Below are positions 1 through 6,986 of a DNA stretch of 64,000 nt, piece by piece. The stretch is from a virus, in IMG/VR virus record IMGVR_UViG_3300046787_000099, positions 1-64,000 of that record; one strand, 5' to 3'. A model generated the notes under the pieces. The model was not told the DNA's origin. It saw nothing but the letters and a program-made list of their open reading frames with translations, and did no database searches. The position numbers and the translations under genes were made by a program. How positions within the stretch are numbered: the first letter of the stretch is position 1; the number at the start of each line of letters is the position of its first letter.

Positions 1-330
1 TGATGCTGATATATCTATATCTCCTGATATACCACACTGATCCATATCAAAAAATGTCAGACTAGTAAGTGATGAAAGATCAGGGATACCAGCTGAGAAA
101 TTACTATCATCAAGACGTAATTGCTCAAGAGCTGTACATCCTGTTAAATTAATAGATGTTAAACTATTACCACCCTCACCGTCTACTGCATCATTATCAC
201 TTACGTCTACATTTGTTAATTGTGTAAGTCCAGATAGATCTACTGTAGTTAATGAATTAAAATCTGCATTAAAGTTTTGCAGATTGGTTAGGTTTTGTAA
301 ACCTGTTATCGATGTTATTACTGTTGACAT
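1..330 (-). CDS. Leucine-rich-repeat adhesin, C-terminus cut by window edge
   Basis: An open frame starts at an ATG (328-330) and runs without a stop to base 1, giving at least 110 residues. The translation is a run of leucine-rich repeats of the bacterial type, with recurring units such as LTNLQNFNADFNSLTTVDLS, LTQLTNVDVSDND, LTSINLTGCTALEQLRLDDS and LTSLTFFDMDQC. LRR domains in phage tails normally form adhesive or receptor-binding surfaces. The start lies 11 bases past the stop of the PKD-domain gene on the same strand, and both are probably read from the promoter at 736-765. The last residues of the PKD protein look like the beginning of an LRR unit, so the two may be one broken adhesin. 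The LRR assignment is clear; the adhesin role is inferred. Confidence 0.8.
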   Translation of the reverse strand, partial: MSTVITSITGLQNLTNLQNFNADFNSLTTVDLSGLTQLTNVDVSDNDAVDGEGGNSLTSINLTGCTALEQLRLDDSNFSAGIPDLSSLTSLTFFDMDQCGISGDIDISAS

Positions 331-341
331 GTTAGTTAAGA

Positions 342-713
342 TTAGTCGTTACCCCAGAAAGATAAGTATGTTACTCTAGTTGCATCACTAAAACATAGTT
401 GAACAGTGTGTGCAGTATTTTCAGCAGTATACGTATGTTCTATATCTACAGAATTACCAGTAGTAATAGCACCTGTAGTTGTGTTACCATCACCCCATGT
501 AGCAGTGTATGTTATATCTGCTGATGATTCAACAGTCATTCCAAAGTTAAGTCCTCCTGATGTAGTATCAGCTACAAAGCTAATGCAGTTTGGATCCTCT
601 GCAGGTTGACCAATATTATATACAACTCTGGTCAAATACTCTAACTGCTTAGAGATTTGCCACAACAGATTTTCTTCTGTTCCCCAACCTATTTGTCTAG
701 ATGGTATAGCCAT
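342..713 (-). CDS. Small virion adhesin subunit with PKD-like domain
   Basis: This 123-residue protein begins with an amphipathic segment (IGWGTEENLLWQISKQLEYL) of the kind seen at the attachment end of small phage fibre proteins. From about residue 50 it has a PKD-like Ig fold: the WGDGNTTTG strand-turn and the HTYT motif are diagnostic of PKD repeats. PKD domains are beta-sandwich spacers in extracellular proteins. There is no signal peptide, consistent with a virion protein. It is the first gene after a Bacteroidota-type promoter, and its end reads TYLSFWGND, which resembles the start of a leucine-rich repeat continued in the next gene. The domain call is good; placement in the virion is inferred from context. 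Confidence 0.7.
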   Translation of the reverse strand: MAIPSRQIGWGTEENLLWQISKQLEYLTRVVYNIGQPAEDPNCISFVADTTSGGLNFGMTVESSADITYTATWGDGNTTTGAITTGNSVDIEHTYTAENTAHTVQLCFSDATRVTYLSFWGND

Positions 714-735
714 GATAAATTTTTATTAAATATTA

Positions 736-765
736 CAAATATATATTAGTTAAAACAATATACAA
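736..765 (-). promoter_or_regulatory. Bacteroidota-type promoter for the PKD/LRR genes
   Basis: Read on the minus strand, TTG at 765-763 is followed after 19 bases by TATATTTG at 743-736, matching the Bacteroidota primary sigma consensus (TTG near -33, TANNTTTG near -7). The predicted start of transcription is near 729, about 16 bases before the ATG at 713. Confidence 0.65.
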
Positions 766-805
766 CGGTATATTGAAAATTTAGAATAACGAAAAGTATT
801 ACACC

Positions 806-830
806 ATCTCTAATTAAATTGATTAGAGAT
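806..830 (-). terminator. AT-rich hairpin at the end of the secreted-protein operon
   Basis: A perfect 9-bp inverted repeat, ATCTCTAAT (806-814) and ATTAGAGAT (822-830), overlaps the stop codon of the gene ending at 823. No strong U-tract follows in the minus direction, so it is only a weak intrinsic-terminator candidate. It does separate the secreted operon from the next promoter. Confidence 0.4.
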
Positions 831-2058
831 TGATCTTTGTACCTATCATACCCATGTATGTCTGTGGAACTATAGGATTTGTGTTCAATGATGTCTTTAA
901 AGCAAAGTTGAACTTGAATCTTTTGGTCAGAGCTATATCAAATGAAGCTCCTGTCATGATTCCTACATCATTAGATGTAACAAACTTCTGTTGTGCTGTG
1001 AGATAACCTGTAGCACTACCTGATAGATATACATCAGGAGAGATGGTTAGTCTCTTACTTATAGGTACAGGGACAGTATAGAATAGTAGAATGTTGTTTG
1101 ATAGATTCATTCCCTCATCTGCACCAGCTACACTAAATGTATAGTTGACACCTGAAGTTCCCCACTTACCAAACGGGAATATACTAGCAGCTGTAACAAA
1201 CCCTAAGGTTGTACCAGCTAGATACACTCCTGTAATACCAAAGTTAGATATGTTATCTAGTTTACCATCATTGAAGTTCATGATAGTGTATCTACCAGAC
1301 AGAGCAAACTGATTAAGTGTACTCCATATCATTGAGCTTATTCCCCAAGATGTGTTCCCCATAAGAGAACTTTGGGACATTCCTAGCGAAGCAATAACAC
1401 TGAGGTCACTATCAGCTGCAGGAGCGACAGTAAAATCAGAACTATAAATAATAGGGTTAACTCTTGCTTGAGACTTACCAGAACCCTTAGATTCTTTCTT
1501 AGACTCACTCTTCTTCTCAGACTTTGATTCAGACTTGCTCTCTTCTTTACTCTCGCTTTTAGTTTCACTAGTGGACTCACTTTTGGTTTCTGTTTTGGTT
1601 TCTGATGATGATGAACTACTACTAGAAGCAGGTGTAGAACTAGCTGCTGGTGCAGGTGTACTAACAGGAGGAGGACTACTAACAGCTGCAGAGGTAGCAG
1701 CACTTGCTGCAGCAGCTGTGGCTGAACTAGTAGCTTGTGCTGTAGCTTGACTTGTTGCAGTGGCTACAGCCTGTTGTACAGCAGCAGCAACTGTTTGTGT
1801 TACAGCTAATGTAGCTTGTGGACAAGGGAAGTTGATTGTTAAATCATTAATCCATGCCTGCAAAGCACCTGTAGTTATATCATTTGCTGTTACAACTCTG
1901 TATTGTCCTCTATAGACAACTGTAGTTTTACCATTAGCTATTGGGACAGTGACAACAGTAACCTTCCCAGAACACGGATCAATAAATGTCTGTGTTAATA
2001 CCTGACCTTTAACACCAAGAAACGTCAGTAATAGTATTAATAGCCATATCCATTTCAC
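823..2058 (-). CDS. Secreted protein with Ser/Lys/Glu-rich linker and outer-membrane-barrel-like C-terminus
   Basis: A 411-residue protein starts at GTG (2056-2058), whose G overlaps the TAG of the upstream gene. Residues 1-19 are a clear signal peptide (WIWLLILLLTFLGVKG). Residues about 85-145 are Ala/Gln/Ser/Pro low complexity. Residues about 145-200 are a highly charged Ser-Lys-Glu tract. The last ~210 residues alternate hydrophobic and polar positions in strand-like segments ending MGMIGTKINL, as in small outer-membrane beta-barrels; lines such as RLTISPDVYLSGSATGYLTA fit a barrel hairpin. It is the last gene of the signal-peptide operon, translationally coupled to the CsgG-like gene. Secretion is well supported; the barrel assignment is by eye, and a soluble beta-rich protein is the alternative. 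Confidence 0.65.
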   Translation of the reverse strand: MKWIWLLILLLTFLGVKGQVLTQTFIDPCSGKVTVVTVPIANGKTTVVYRGQYRVVTANDITTGALQAWINDLTINFPCPQATLAVTQTVAAAVQQAVATATSQATAQATSSATAAAASAATSAAVSSPPPVSTPAPAASSTPASSSSSSSSETKTETKSESTSETKSESKEESKSESKSEKKSESKKESKGSGKSQARVNPIIYSSDFTVAPAADSDLSVIASLGMSQSSLMGNTSWGISSMIWSTLNQFALSGRYTIMNFNDGKLDNISNFGITGVYLAGTTLGFVTAASIFPFGKWGTSGVNYTFSVAGADEGMNLSNNILLFYTVPVPISKRLTISPDVYLSGSATGYLTAQQKFVTSNDVGIMTGASFDIALTKRFKFNFALKTSLNTNPIVPQTYMGMIGTKINL

Positions 2059-2780
2059 TACTTGAATAGATTCTTCTTAACCATTCTCACAATAATCTTT
2101 GCACTAGCAGTCTCAAGTGCCTTCTTAGTCGTTGTGCCAATCGTGGATTGATTAAACTTAATATCAGCAAAGTTACCATCGTTCATTAAGGTTGCTTCTC
2201 TAGTTGTCTTTGCTTCACCAAGTCCTGATCCTACGAACAGAGTACCAGTTTCAGCATCCACAAACTTAACTTGCAAGCCTAGTCTTGTAACCACGGTTTG
2301 CTTAATGCCATCCTTCATAGAGATGGACTCATCTTCTGATACAGAGAAGTCATAAACCTCAATGTAAACAAAGTAGCGAGCTAATCTAATTTTGCCCCTA
2401 CCATCTAGCTTATCTTCTGTGATGCCTTTCTGACTAGCTTGAAACTGTTTTACCATTCGGTTCTTAATCTCAGCTTTATCTTCTGTAAATAGGAATCTGT
2501 TTGTCTCTTCTAGGTATTCAATCACTATGTTAGTAACACCAAGACCAACACGCTTATCCTTTAACTCTGGATAAGCAGCATAGAGATCTTCGTTAATACC
2601 AAGAGATAACAATTGAATAGGAATCTTTGGACCATCATAGTCCATCAATGAATCAATGTTAATCTTCTTTTCAAAGGATGCCTGATAGGCTTCTGTCTTT
2701 ACTGTAGCACTTTGAGCACTAACGTTGGACGTTAGTAATGCACTCAATAATAAACATAAAAATAAGCTTAACTTCTTCAT
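2058..2780 (-). CDS. CsgG-family-like secreted protein (curli-type outer-membrane pore)
   Basis: A 240-residue protein with a signal peptide (residues 1-22, ending NVSAQ). The mature part follows the CsgG layout: a helix-strand opening (VGLGVTNIVIEYLEETNRF), a charged helix (AEIKNRMVKQF), a strand leading to a short candidate membrane hairpin (ARYFVYIEVYDFS), then LQVKFVDAETGTLF. The latter parallels VNLRVVNVSTGEIL of E. coli CsgG. A second loop and a C-terminal helix (KALETASAKIIVRMV) complete the order. CsgG forms a nonameric outer-membrane channel exporting curli subunits. This protein lacks the lipobox Cys of E. coli CsgG, so it may be secreted without lipidation. Neighbours on both sides are exported. 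The family call is by eye; a pore function in a phage context is inference. Confidence 0.6.
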   Translation of the reverse strand: MKKLSLFLCLLLSALLTSNVSAQSATVKTEAYQASFEKKINIDSLMDYDGPKIPIQLLSLGINEDLYAAYPELKDKRVGLGVTNIVIEYLEETNRFLFTEDKAEIKNRMVKQFQASQKGITEDKLDGRGKIRLARYFVYIEVYDFSVSEDESISMKDGIKQTVVTRLGLQVKFVDAETGTLFVGSGLGEAKTTREATLMNDGNFADIKFNQSTIGTTTKKALETASAKIIVRMVKKNLFK

Positions 2781-2808
2781 ATAGTTTTCTCATTAAGAGG
2801 GGGTTTCG

Positions 2809-3117
2809 TTACCACTTAGGCTCTTCTTCCAAAGCCTCCTTTTCTGTTTTTGCTTTAGGTTTAGCAGGAGCAGCCTCCTTTTCTTTAATGATAACAGTCT
2901 TACCACCAGCACTAGCAGCTTGTTTCTGTTGCTGAGTGTTATTAGTTGTGATGTTAATCACTGGAGCAGGAGCTGAGACAGCAGCTGGTTGTGCAGCAGC
3001 TTCTTCTTCACCTGTTAATTGTTTTGTTACATAACCACCAACACCTAGTGCGATAGTACTTGCTAGTCCGATAAAGATGCTCTTTAATGAGCCTCCTCCT
3101 TCTTGTTCTTCTGCCAT
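2809..3117 (-). CDS. Small single-pass membrane protein
   Basis: A 102-residue protein with a Gly-rich start followed by one hydrophobic segment (SIFIGLASTIALGVGGYV, residues about 12-30). After it come an Ala/Pro stretch, a polar NITTNNTQQQ segment, and a Lys/Glu/Ala-rich tail. No charged-residue signal-peptide cleavage pattern is evident, so the helix is probably a membrane anchor with the charged tail on one side. It lies between the lipoprotein and the CsgG-like gene in the secreted operon. I do not recognise a family. It could support the exported complex or be a minor lysis protein. Confidence 0.6.
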   Translation of the reverse strand: MAEEQEGGGSLKSIFIGLASTIALGVGGYVTKQLTGEEEAAAQPAAVSAPAPVINITTNNTQQQKQAASAGGKTVIIKEKEAAPAKPKAKTEKEALEEEPKW

Positions 3118-3118
3118 T

Positions 3119-3475
3119 TTAATTAAGGATTAAAGGTTTCTTGATAATTGTTCCTGCAATGTCTGTAAGAGTTAAATCGTACATACCTGCAGGTAAGTCG
3201 TTCAGATTGATAGTTTTAATTGTAGCCTCTGAACTAGCTGTAAAGCCTACTGTCTTAACAGGATCACTCTTACCAAATGCGTACACTTGTAGAGAGTATT
3301 TAGCTCCTGCTGTTGTATTAGCTACTATTGTGGTAGACTTATTAGCAACAACAATAGATGTAATGTCTGTACCCTTTGCTGTTGCACCAAGATTGATAGG
3401 TTGTTCTACCACTTGAATATCCTCACAGGATGCTAAGAATAATATGAATACTATGTATATAAATGCGTGTCTCAT
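3119..3475 (-). CDS. Lipoprotein with a T9SS-sorting-domain-like C-terminus
   Basis: A 118-residue protein with a lipoprotein signal ending LASC; Cys17 is followed by acidic ED, which in Bacteroidota can favour surface exposure. The remaining ~100 residues are beta-rich. The end, LPAGMYDLTLTDIAGTIIKK, resembles the C-terminal sorting domain of type IX secretion substrates (G-x-Y-x-L-x-x-x-x...G...KK). A lipobox and a T9SS-like terminus on one short protein is unusual, so the second may only be a shared Ig-like fold. The stop of the cohesin-like gene lies 2 bases before its ATG, indicating a common transcript. Lipoprotein status is well supported; T9SS relation is tentative. Confidence 0.65.
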   Translation of the reverse strand: MRHAFIYIVFILFLASCEDIQVVEQPINLGATAKGTDITSIVVANKSTTIVANTTAGAKYSLQVYAFGKSDPVKTVGFTASSEATIKTINLNDLPAGMYDLTLTDIAGTIIKKPLILN

Positions 3476-3476
3476 G

Positions 3477-5243
3477 TTAGAAGTTGTTATAGCCTGTTAA
3501 CTTGATTGTATCTGTTGATAAGTTGATTCCTAACTGATAACCAGTCTTAGATGCTGCATCCATCACAGGACTCACTCTAATAGTAGAGTTGATGTCTAAA
3601 GGATTGATCACTGTAGAGAATCTTAACTTGAATGGTGTAAGCTCTCCTGTTACAGCGTTCTTTGCTTCTTTGTCAATTGAACCAAACTTTACTCTACCCT
3701 CCTTATTATCTACAAATGTGTACCATGTGTTAGGTAGCTCATTGAAGATTTGCTCAAACTTGATCTTAGTAGGATCGTATGTAAACTCAAACTGTAGAGC
3801 TGATACATTCAATCCATTTGTTTTAATCTGTACAGGGATATCAACTGTACTAGATGTAAGAACTAGGTTCTTCAAGTTCACATCAATAGCAGGGATAGCC
3901 TGTGTAGTGTTGATAAGTAAGTTAGCAGTGTGTGTCTTAGCTAAGTTCTTTTGTAAACTAGGAACAGCATTAGTAGCTACAGCATTGTTGATAATCACCT
4001 GTGAACTGTGTGATCTATTGATATCACCAGGGATCACGTAACGTAGTTTCAATGGAAGATTCTCTCCTATAGTACCAGTCTTGAAGCGTACATAGTTTGT
4101 AGGAATAGTTTTCCAAGAACTAGATGTAGCTGCATTAAATGTTGTCACATCAAATGTAGGCACACTCATGTACATATCTGTACTAGCAACATAACCACTA
4201 GGTAAGGTAACTAAGTTTTCTACTCCAGTCACCTGAGAGAATAGCCTGACTAGGTCACCACCATCAAACGTCTTATTGAAGTTAACATCAGCAGCATAGT
4301 AACCCATACCTGTGATGATATTCTGGTTCTTGAATGTACCATCTAAGTTCTGTGTAACAAACTCAGCTTGTGCTGTAGTGTAATCAGATACAGTAACAGC
4401 AGCAGAAGATAAGTCTCTCACTGAGTCCATGTTGAATAGAACACGAACATGATACACTGTATTAGGTTGGAATCTAGTCTGATCAACAGGAATAGTTCCA
4501 TCTGATAAAGCATCTACTAAGTATGTCTGATTAGTTACAGAGTCTGTAAATGCTACCCTGTGTAATGAGAACTGATCTACATTAGCATTGAAGTCTATTG
4601 TAGGATTCACATATCTACTAGCTGTAGGATCTAGCATGATCACACTAGTTAAAGGTGTAGTCATGATTGTAGAACCATTGCTACCATTCTGATTGAAGGC
4701 AGCAGCAAAGTTCATCTTGATAGGATCCCATGCAAATCCAGGAGCATCAGTCTTTAGTTTGTATTTTAGATTAAGTAGTTTACCCACTCCTAGTCCACCA
4801 GAAGCAATAGACCAGTTAAGATATACACGAAGGATTGATTTAGCTCCTCCTGGTGTGTAGTTGTACGAACCATTAAAGTATCTAACAGTACCATCAGTAA
4901 CACTGTTAGCTTGTGTAGATACCCAGTTATATCCAGGATAATTCTGATGACTTAGACTAACCTGAGCATTTGCAGGAAGAACACTACCTGCTGGAGTGTT
5001 GGTTACACCTAACAGCTGTAGAGCTGTGTTAGTGTATTCAAAATCAAAATATAGAGAACGAACTGATAAGTTACTATTACCATCAGCATGTATCTCTACA
5101 TCTAATGTATCTCCCTTGTTAATAACAGCACCACGAGTGTTTACATTGTTTGTATCATTAGGGAAGTAAAGTTTAACTGTTTGACCATACAAATGTCCAG
5201 TTAATAAACAAATAAACTGGACAATTAAAAGGAGTTTTTTCAT
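3477..5243 (-). CDS. Secreted cohesin/dockerin-like surface protein
   Basis: A 588-residue protein with a signal peptide (residues 1-20, ending LYG). Residues about 22-205 and 452-585 look like cohesin-type jelly-roll domains; the second is clearest, with VDIPVQIKTNGLNVSALQFE and FTYDPTKIKFEQI, then a GRVKFGSID strand. Between them, near residues 314-335, DVNFNKTFDGGDL matches the calcium loop of a dockerin (D1, N3, N5, D9, D12, L13). A weaker loop-like stretch, IPGDINRSHSS, lies near residue 405. In bacteria these modules join secreted proteins into cell-surface complexes. The gene starts in a TAATG overlap with the upstream gene. Domain calls are by eye and lack profile confirmation; export is clear. 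Confidence 0.65.
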   Translation of the reverse strand: MKKLLLIVQFICLLTGHLYGQTVKLYFPNDTNNVNTRGAVINKGDTLDVEIHADGNSNLSVRSLYFDFEYTNTALQLLGVTNTPAGSVLPANAQVSLSHQNYPGYNWVSTQANSVTDGTVRYFNGSYNYTPGGAKSILRVYLNWSIASGGLGVGKLLNLKYKLKTDAPGFAWDPIKMNFAAAFNQNGSNGSTIMTTPLTSVIMLDPTASRYVNPTIDFNANVDQFSLHRVAFTDSVTNQTYLVDALSDGTIPVDQTRFQPNTVYHVRVLFNMDSVRDLSSAAVTVSDYTTAQAEFVTQNLDGTFKNQNIITGMGYYAADVNFNKTFDGGDLVRLFSQVTGVENLVTLPSGYVASTDMYMSVPTFDVTTFNAATSSSWKTIPTNYVRFKTGTIGENLPLKLRYVIPGDINRSHSSQVIINNAVATNAVPSLQKNLAKTHTANLLINTTQAIPAIDVNLKNLVLTSSTVDIPVQIKTNGLNVSALQFEFTYDPTKIKFEQIFNELPNTWYTFVDNKEGRVKFGSIDKEAKNAVTGELTPFKLRFSTVINPLDINSTIRVSPVMDAASKTGYQLGINLSTDTIKLTGYNNF

Positions 5244-5788
5244 TATAAGAGTTTGTTAACCAATGTATTACAGGACTTTTTCAAAGCGGTACTTAGGTTG
5301 GTTTGGTTAAATTTTCCTCCTTCATCAATAAGTAATGTGGACATGGACACCTCTTCTGCAGACTCCTCTACAACAACTGTCTTAATTACCTTACCCTTGT
5401 CAAGTAGTTTACCTCTCATTCTAATCACAACAGCATCTGTGTTCTTGTGAAAGACTGATAGGTTTGATTGAGTTTTTAATACATCTAAGTATAAGATCTC
5501 CACCTCTATAGTTCTATTAGCATAAGGATTAAGAACTAAATCTTTCTCCTCTACAATAAATTCATCTAAGATGTTTTGTACACCAAACTCTAAGTTCCTG
5601 TTACCAGCAAGTGATCCCATGACCACCTTGTTCTTAACAGATGAAACAAAGATGCCATCATCAGTTTTGCCTAGAGAAATCTCTCTAGCCTTCTCAGGGT
5701 TAGTAAATACAACAGTCATCCAAGCTGCTTGGATAGTTAGTGCGGACATCACAATTAGATATCCTAGGAATATAGCTATGCGTACCAT
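5243..5788 (-). CDS. Exported or membrane-anchored protein of unknown family
   Basis: A 181-residue protein with an N-terminal hydrophobic segment (IFLGYLIVMSALTIQAAWM) that is either an uncleaved anchor or a signal peptide. The rest is alpha/beta in character: FGVQNILDEFIV helix, strands around TIEVEILYLDVL and DAVVIRMRGKLLDKGK, and a long C-terminal helix. The pattern recalls small periplasmic or outer-membrane-associated accessory proteins (YajG type), but I cannot assign a family. It is the first of the secreted cluster and is translationally coupled to the cohesin-like gene by a TAATG overlap, which suggests the two proteins act together. Confidence 0.6.
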   Translation of the reverse strand: MVRIAIFLGYLIVMSALTIQAAWMTVVFTNPEKAREISLGKTDDGIFVSSVKNKVVMGSLAGNRNLEFGVQNILDEFIVEEKDLVLNPYANRTIEVEILYLDVLKTQSNLSVFHKNTDAVVIRMRGKLLDKGKVIKTVVVEESAEEVSMSTLLIDEGGKFNQTNLSTALKKSCNTLVNKLL

Positions 5789-5815
5789 GTTGGTTTGTTA
5801 AAAAAGGGCAGGATA

Positions 5816-5947
5816 TTATCTACCTTGCCCTCTGTATTTTCTTTTAGTTGCATTTGCTTTTGGTCCAGATGTTTTAGCATGCTTGCCTTTGCGTCTTGTT
5901 CCAAATACAATCTTCTTAGATTCTGCAGATCCTTTTGCCTTTGCCAT
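5816..5947 (-). CDS. 43-residue very basic protein
   Basis: This short frame starts at an ATG (5945-5947) that overlaps the endolysin stop in a TAATG arrangement and ends at TAA (5816-5818). It encodes 43 residues, about a third of them Lys or Arg, and ends in KYRGQGR. The overlap with the endolysin, the start position and the biased composition argue that it is real. A nucleic-acid-binding or virion-packaged peptide is possible; I do not know its function. Confidence 0.7.
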   Translation of the reverse strand: MAKAKGSAESKKIVFGTRRKGKHAKTSGPKANATKRKYRGQGR

Positions 5948-6831
5948 TATACAAGTAGTTTATAATATTCATTAAAATGTTTAATACGATCTGGTAAACC
6001 AATGGTTCCACCATTTACTCTCTTTGTTACAGCAGTCACTGTAGCTACGTCAGCCCCTTTATCACAAATAGCCCAAAGCTTGTTTGAGTTAAAGAAGAAT
6101 GCTGCTGATGCTAATGGATACTTAGTTGCTACTAAATCTGGGTTAGCCATAATATCTTCTGGTACAGTTTTGTCAAATAAACTATAGTTGCTTTTACCTG
6201 TCAGCTGGATATATCCTCTTCCCCGATGTGCAAATCCGTCTCCTGAAGATTCAGGTCCATTACCCATTCTGTTTGCGTAAACAAGGTTAGCAATCTTATC
6301 AGGCTTCTTTTCATATTGTAAAGCAATCTTAGCATTAGGAAAATACTTCTTGAATATCTTCATCAATCCTGGAGCTTTGTAGTTTAAGTTCTCACGAACT
6401 GCAATAAAGCCTCCACTCTCATGACCACACTGTGCCAGAAAGTGGGCAAGACGTAATGGTGTAGTAATACCAAAACGTGCTGCTGTGTCAGGGATCTGTG
6501 CTATTACAGCATCAGGAATGTGTCCTTTAAGATTGTGTAGTTTGAATCCTGAGTTATCAAAAATAGGTACAGCTGGTGCAGAAGGAACAAATACCGTTGA
6601 TGAAGTGACATGTGGAAGTGTTGCTACAGGAGCTTGGGGAAGAGCCTCAATACCAAGTTTAGACAATGTGAAAGGACCAGCTATACCATCAGCTTGTAAG
6701 CCGTTAGCTTTCTGCCATGCAATAAGAGCTGCTTCAGTCTTAGGACCGAACTTACCAATAGCATCTACACCAAGCTTCTCTTGAAGCTTAGTTACTAATG
6801 GACCTTCATCACCTCTTCTTAATGTTGACAT
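5947..6831 (-). CDS. Endolysin: peptidoglycan-binding domain plus GH19 lysozyme/chitinase-type domain
   Basis: A 294-residue cell-wall hydrolase without a signal peptide. Residues about 5-60 form a PG_binding_1 domain (GPLVTKLQEKLG, KFGPKTEAALIAWQKANGL, DGIAGPFTLSKLG). A Pro/Ala linker follows at about 62-98. Residues about 100-294 are a GH19-type catalytic domain: the general-acid Glu is E138 in AQCGHESGGF, followed by ENLNYKA, YANRMGN and the substrate-cleft motif GRGYIQLTGKSNY. The domain cuts glycan strands of peptidoglycan. It relies on the adjacent membrane proteins for release. Both ends overlap neighbours by one base (TAATG), placing it in a single lysis operon with the genes at 5816-8164. 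Confidence 0.95.
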   Translation of the reverse strand: MSTLRRGDEGPLVTKLQEKLGVDAIGKFGPKTEAALIAWQKANGLQADGIAGPFTLSKLGIEALPQAPVATLPHVTSSTVFVPSAPAVPIFDNSGFKLHNLKGHIPDAVIAQIPDTAARFGITTPLRLAHFLAQCGHESGGFIAVRENLNYKAPGLMKIFKKYFPNAKIALQYEKKPDKIANLVYANRMGNGPESSGDGFAHRGRGYIQLTGKSNYSLFDKTVPEDIMANPDLVATKYPLASAAFFFNSNKLWAICDKGADVATVTAVTKRVNGGTIGLPDRIKHFNEYYKLLV

Positions 6832-6980
6832 TATTTCTTCTTCTTGTAAACTCTTTTCTTCTTAGGCTTAACCACAGGAGCTTCTTCTACTGGATCAAGA
6901 TCTATAATAGCACGTCTGATTTCCTGCTCAACCTTTGGAGCAGCAAACAGTAATGATTTAAGGAAGTTTAAAAATTTCAT
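6831..6980 (-). CDS. 49-residue protein with basic tail in lysis operon
   Basis: The frame runs from ATG (6978-6980) to TAA (6831-6833) and overlaps the endolysin start by one base. The product has a hydrophobic start (FLNFLKSLLFAAP), an acidic middle and a strongly basic end (KPKKKRVYKKKK). It is too short for a standard family call. The hydrophobic head and basic tail could bind membrane or nucleic acid. The tight coupling on both sides supports it as a genuine gene. Confidence 0.65.
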   Translation of the reverse strand: MKFLNFLKSLLFAAPKVEQEIRRAIIDLDPVEEAPVVKPKKKRVYKKKK

Positions 6981-6986
6981 GGTTGG

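Noticed and set aside
1383-1750. Low-complexity frames on both strands inside the Ser/Lys/Glu linker gene
   Set aside because: Products of repetitive codons of the 411-residue protein; poly-Leu and poly-Ser composition without function signals.
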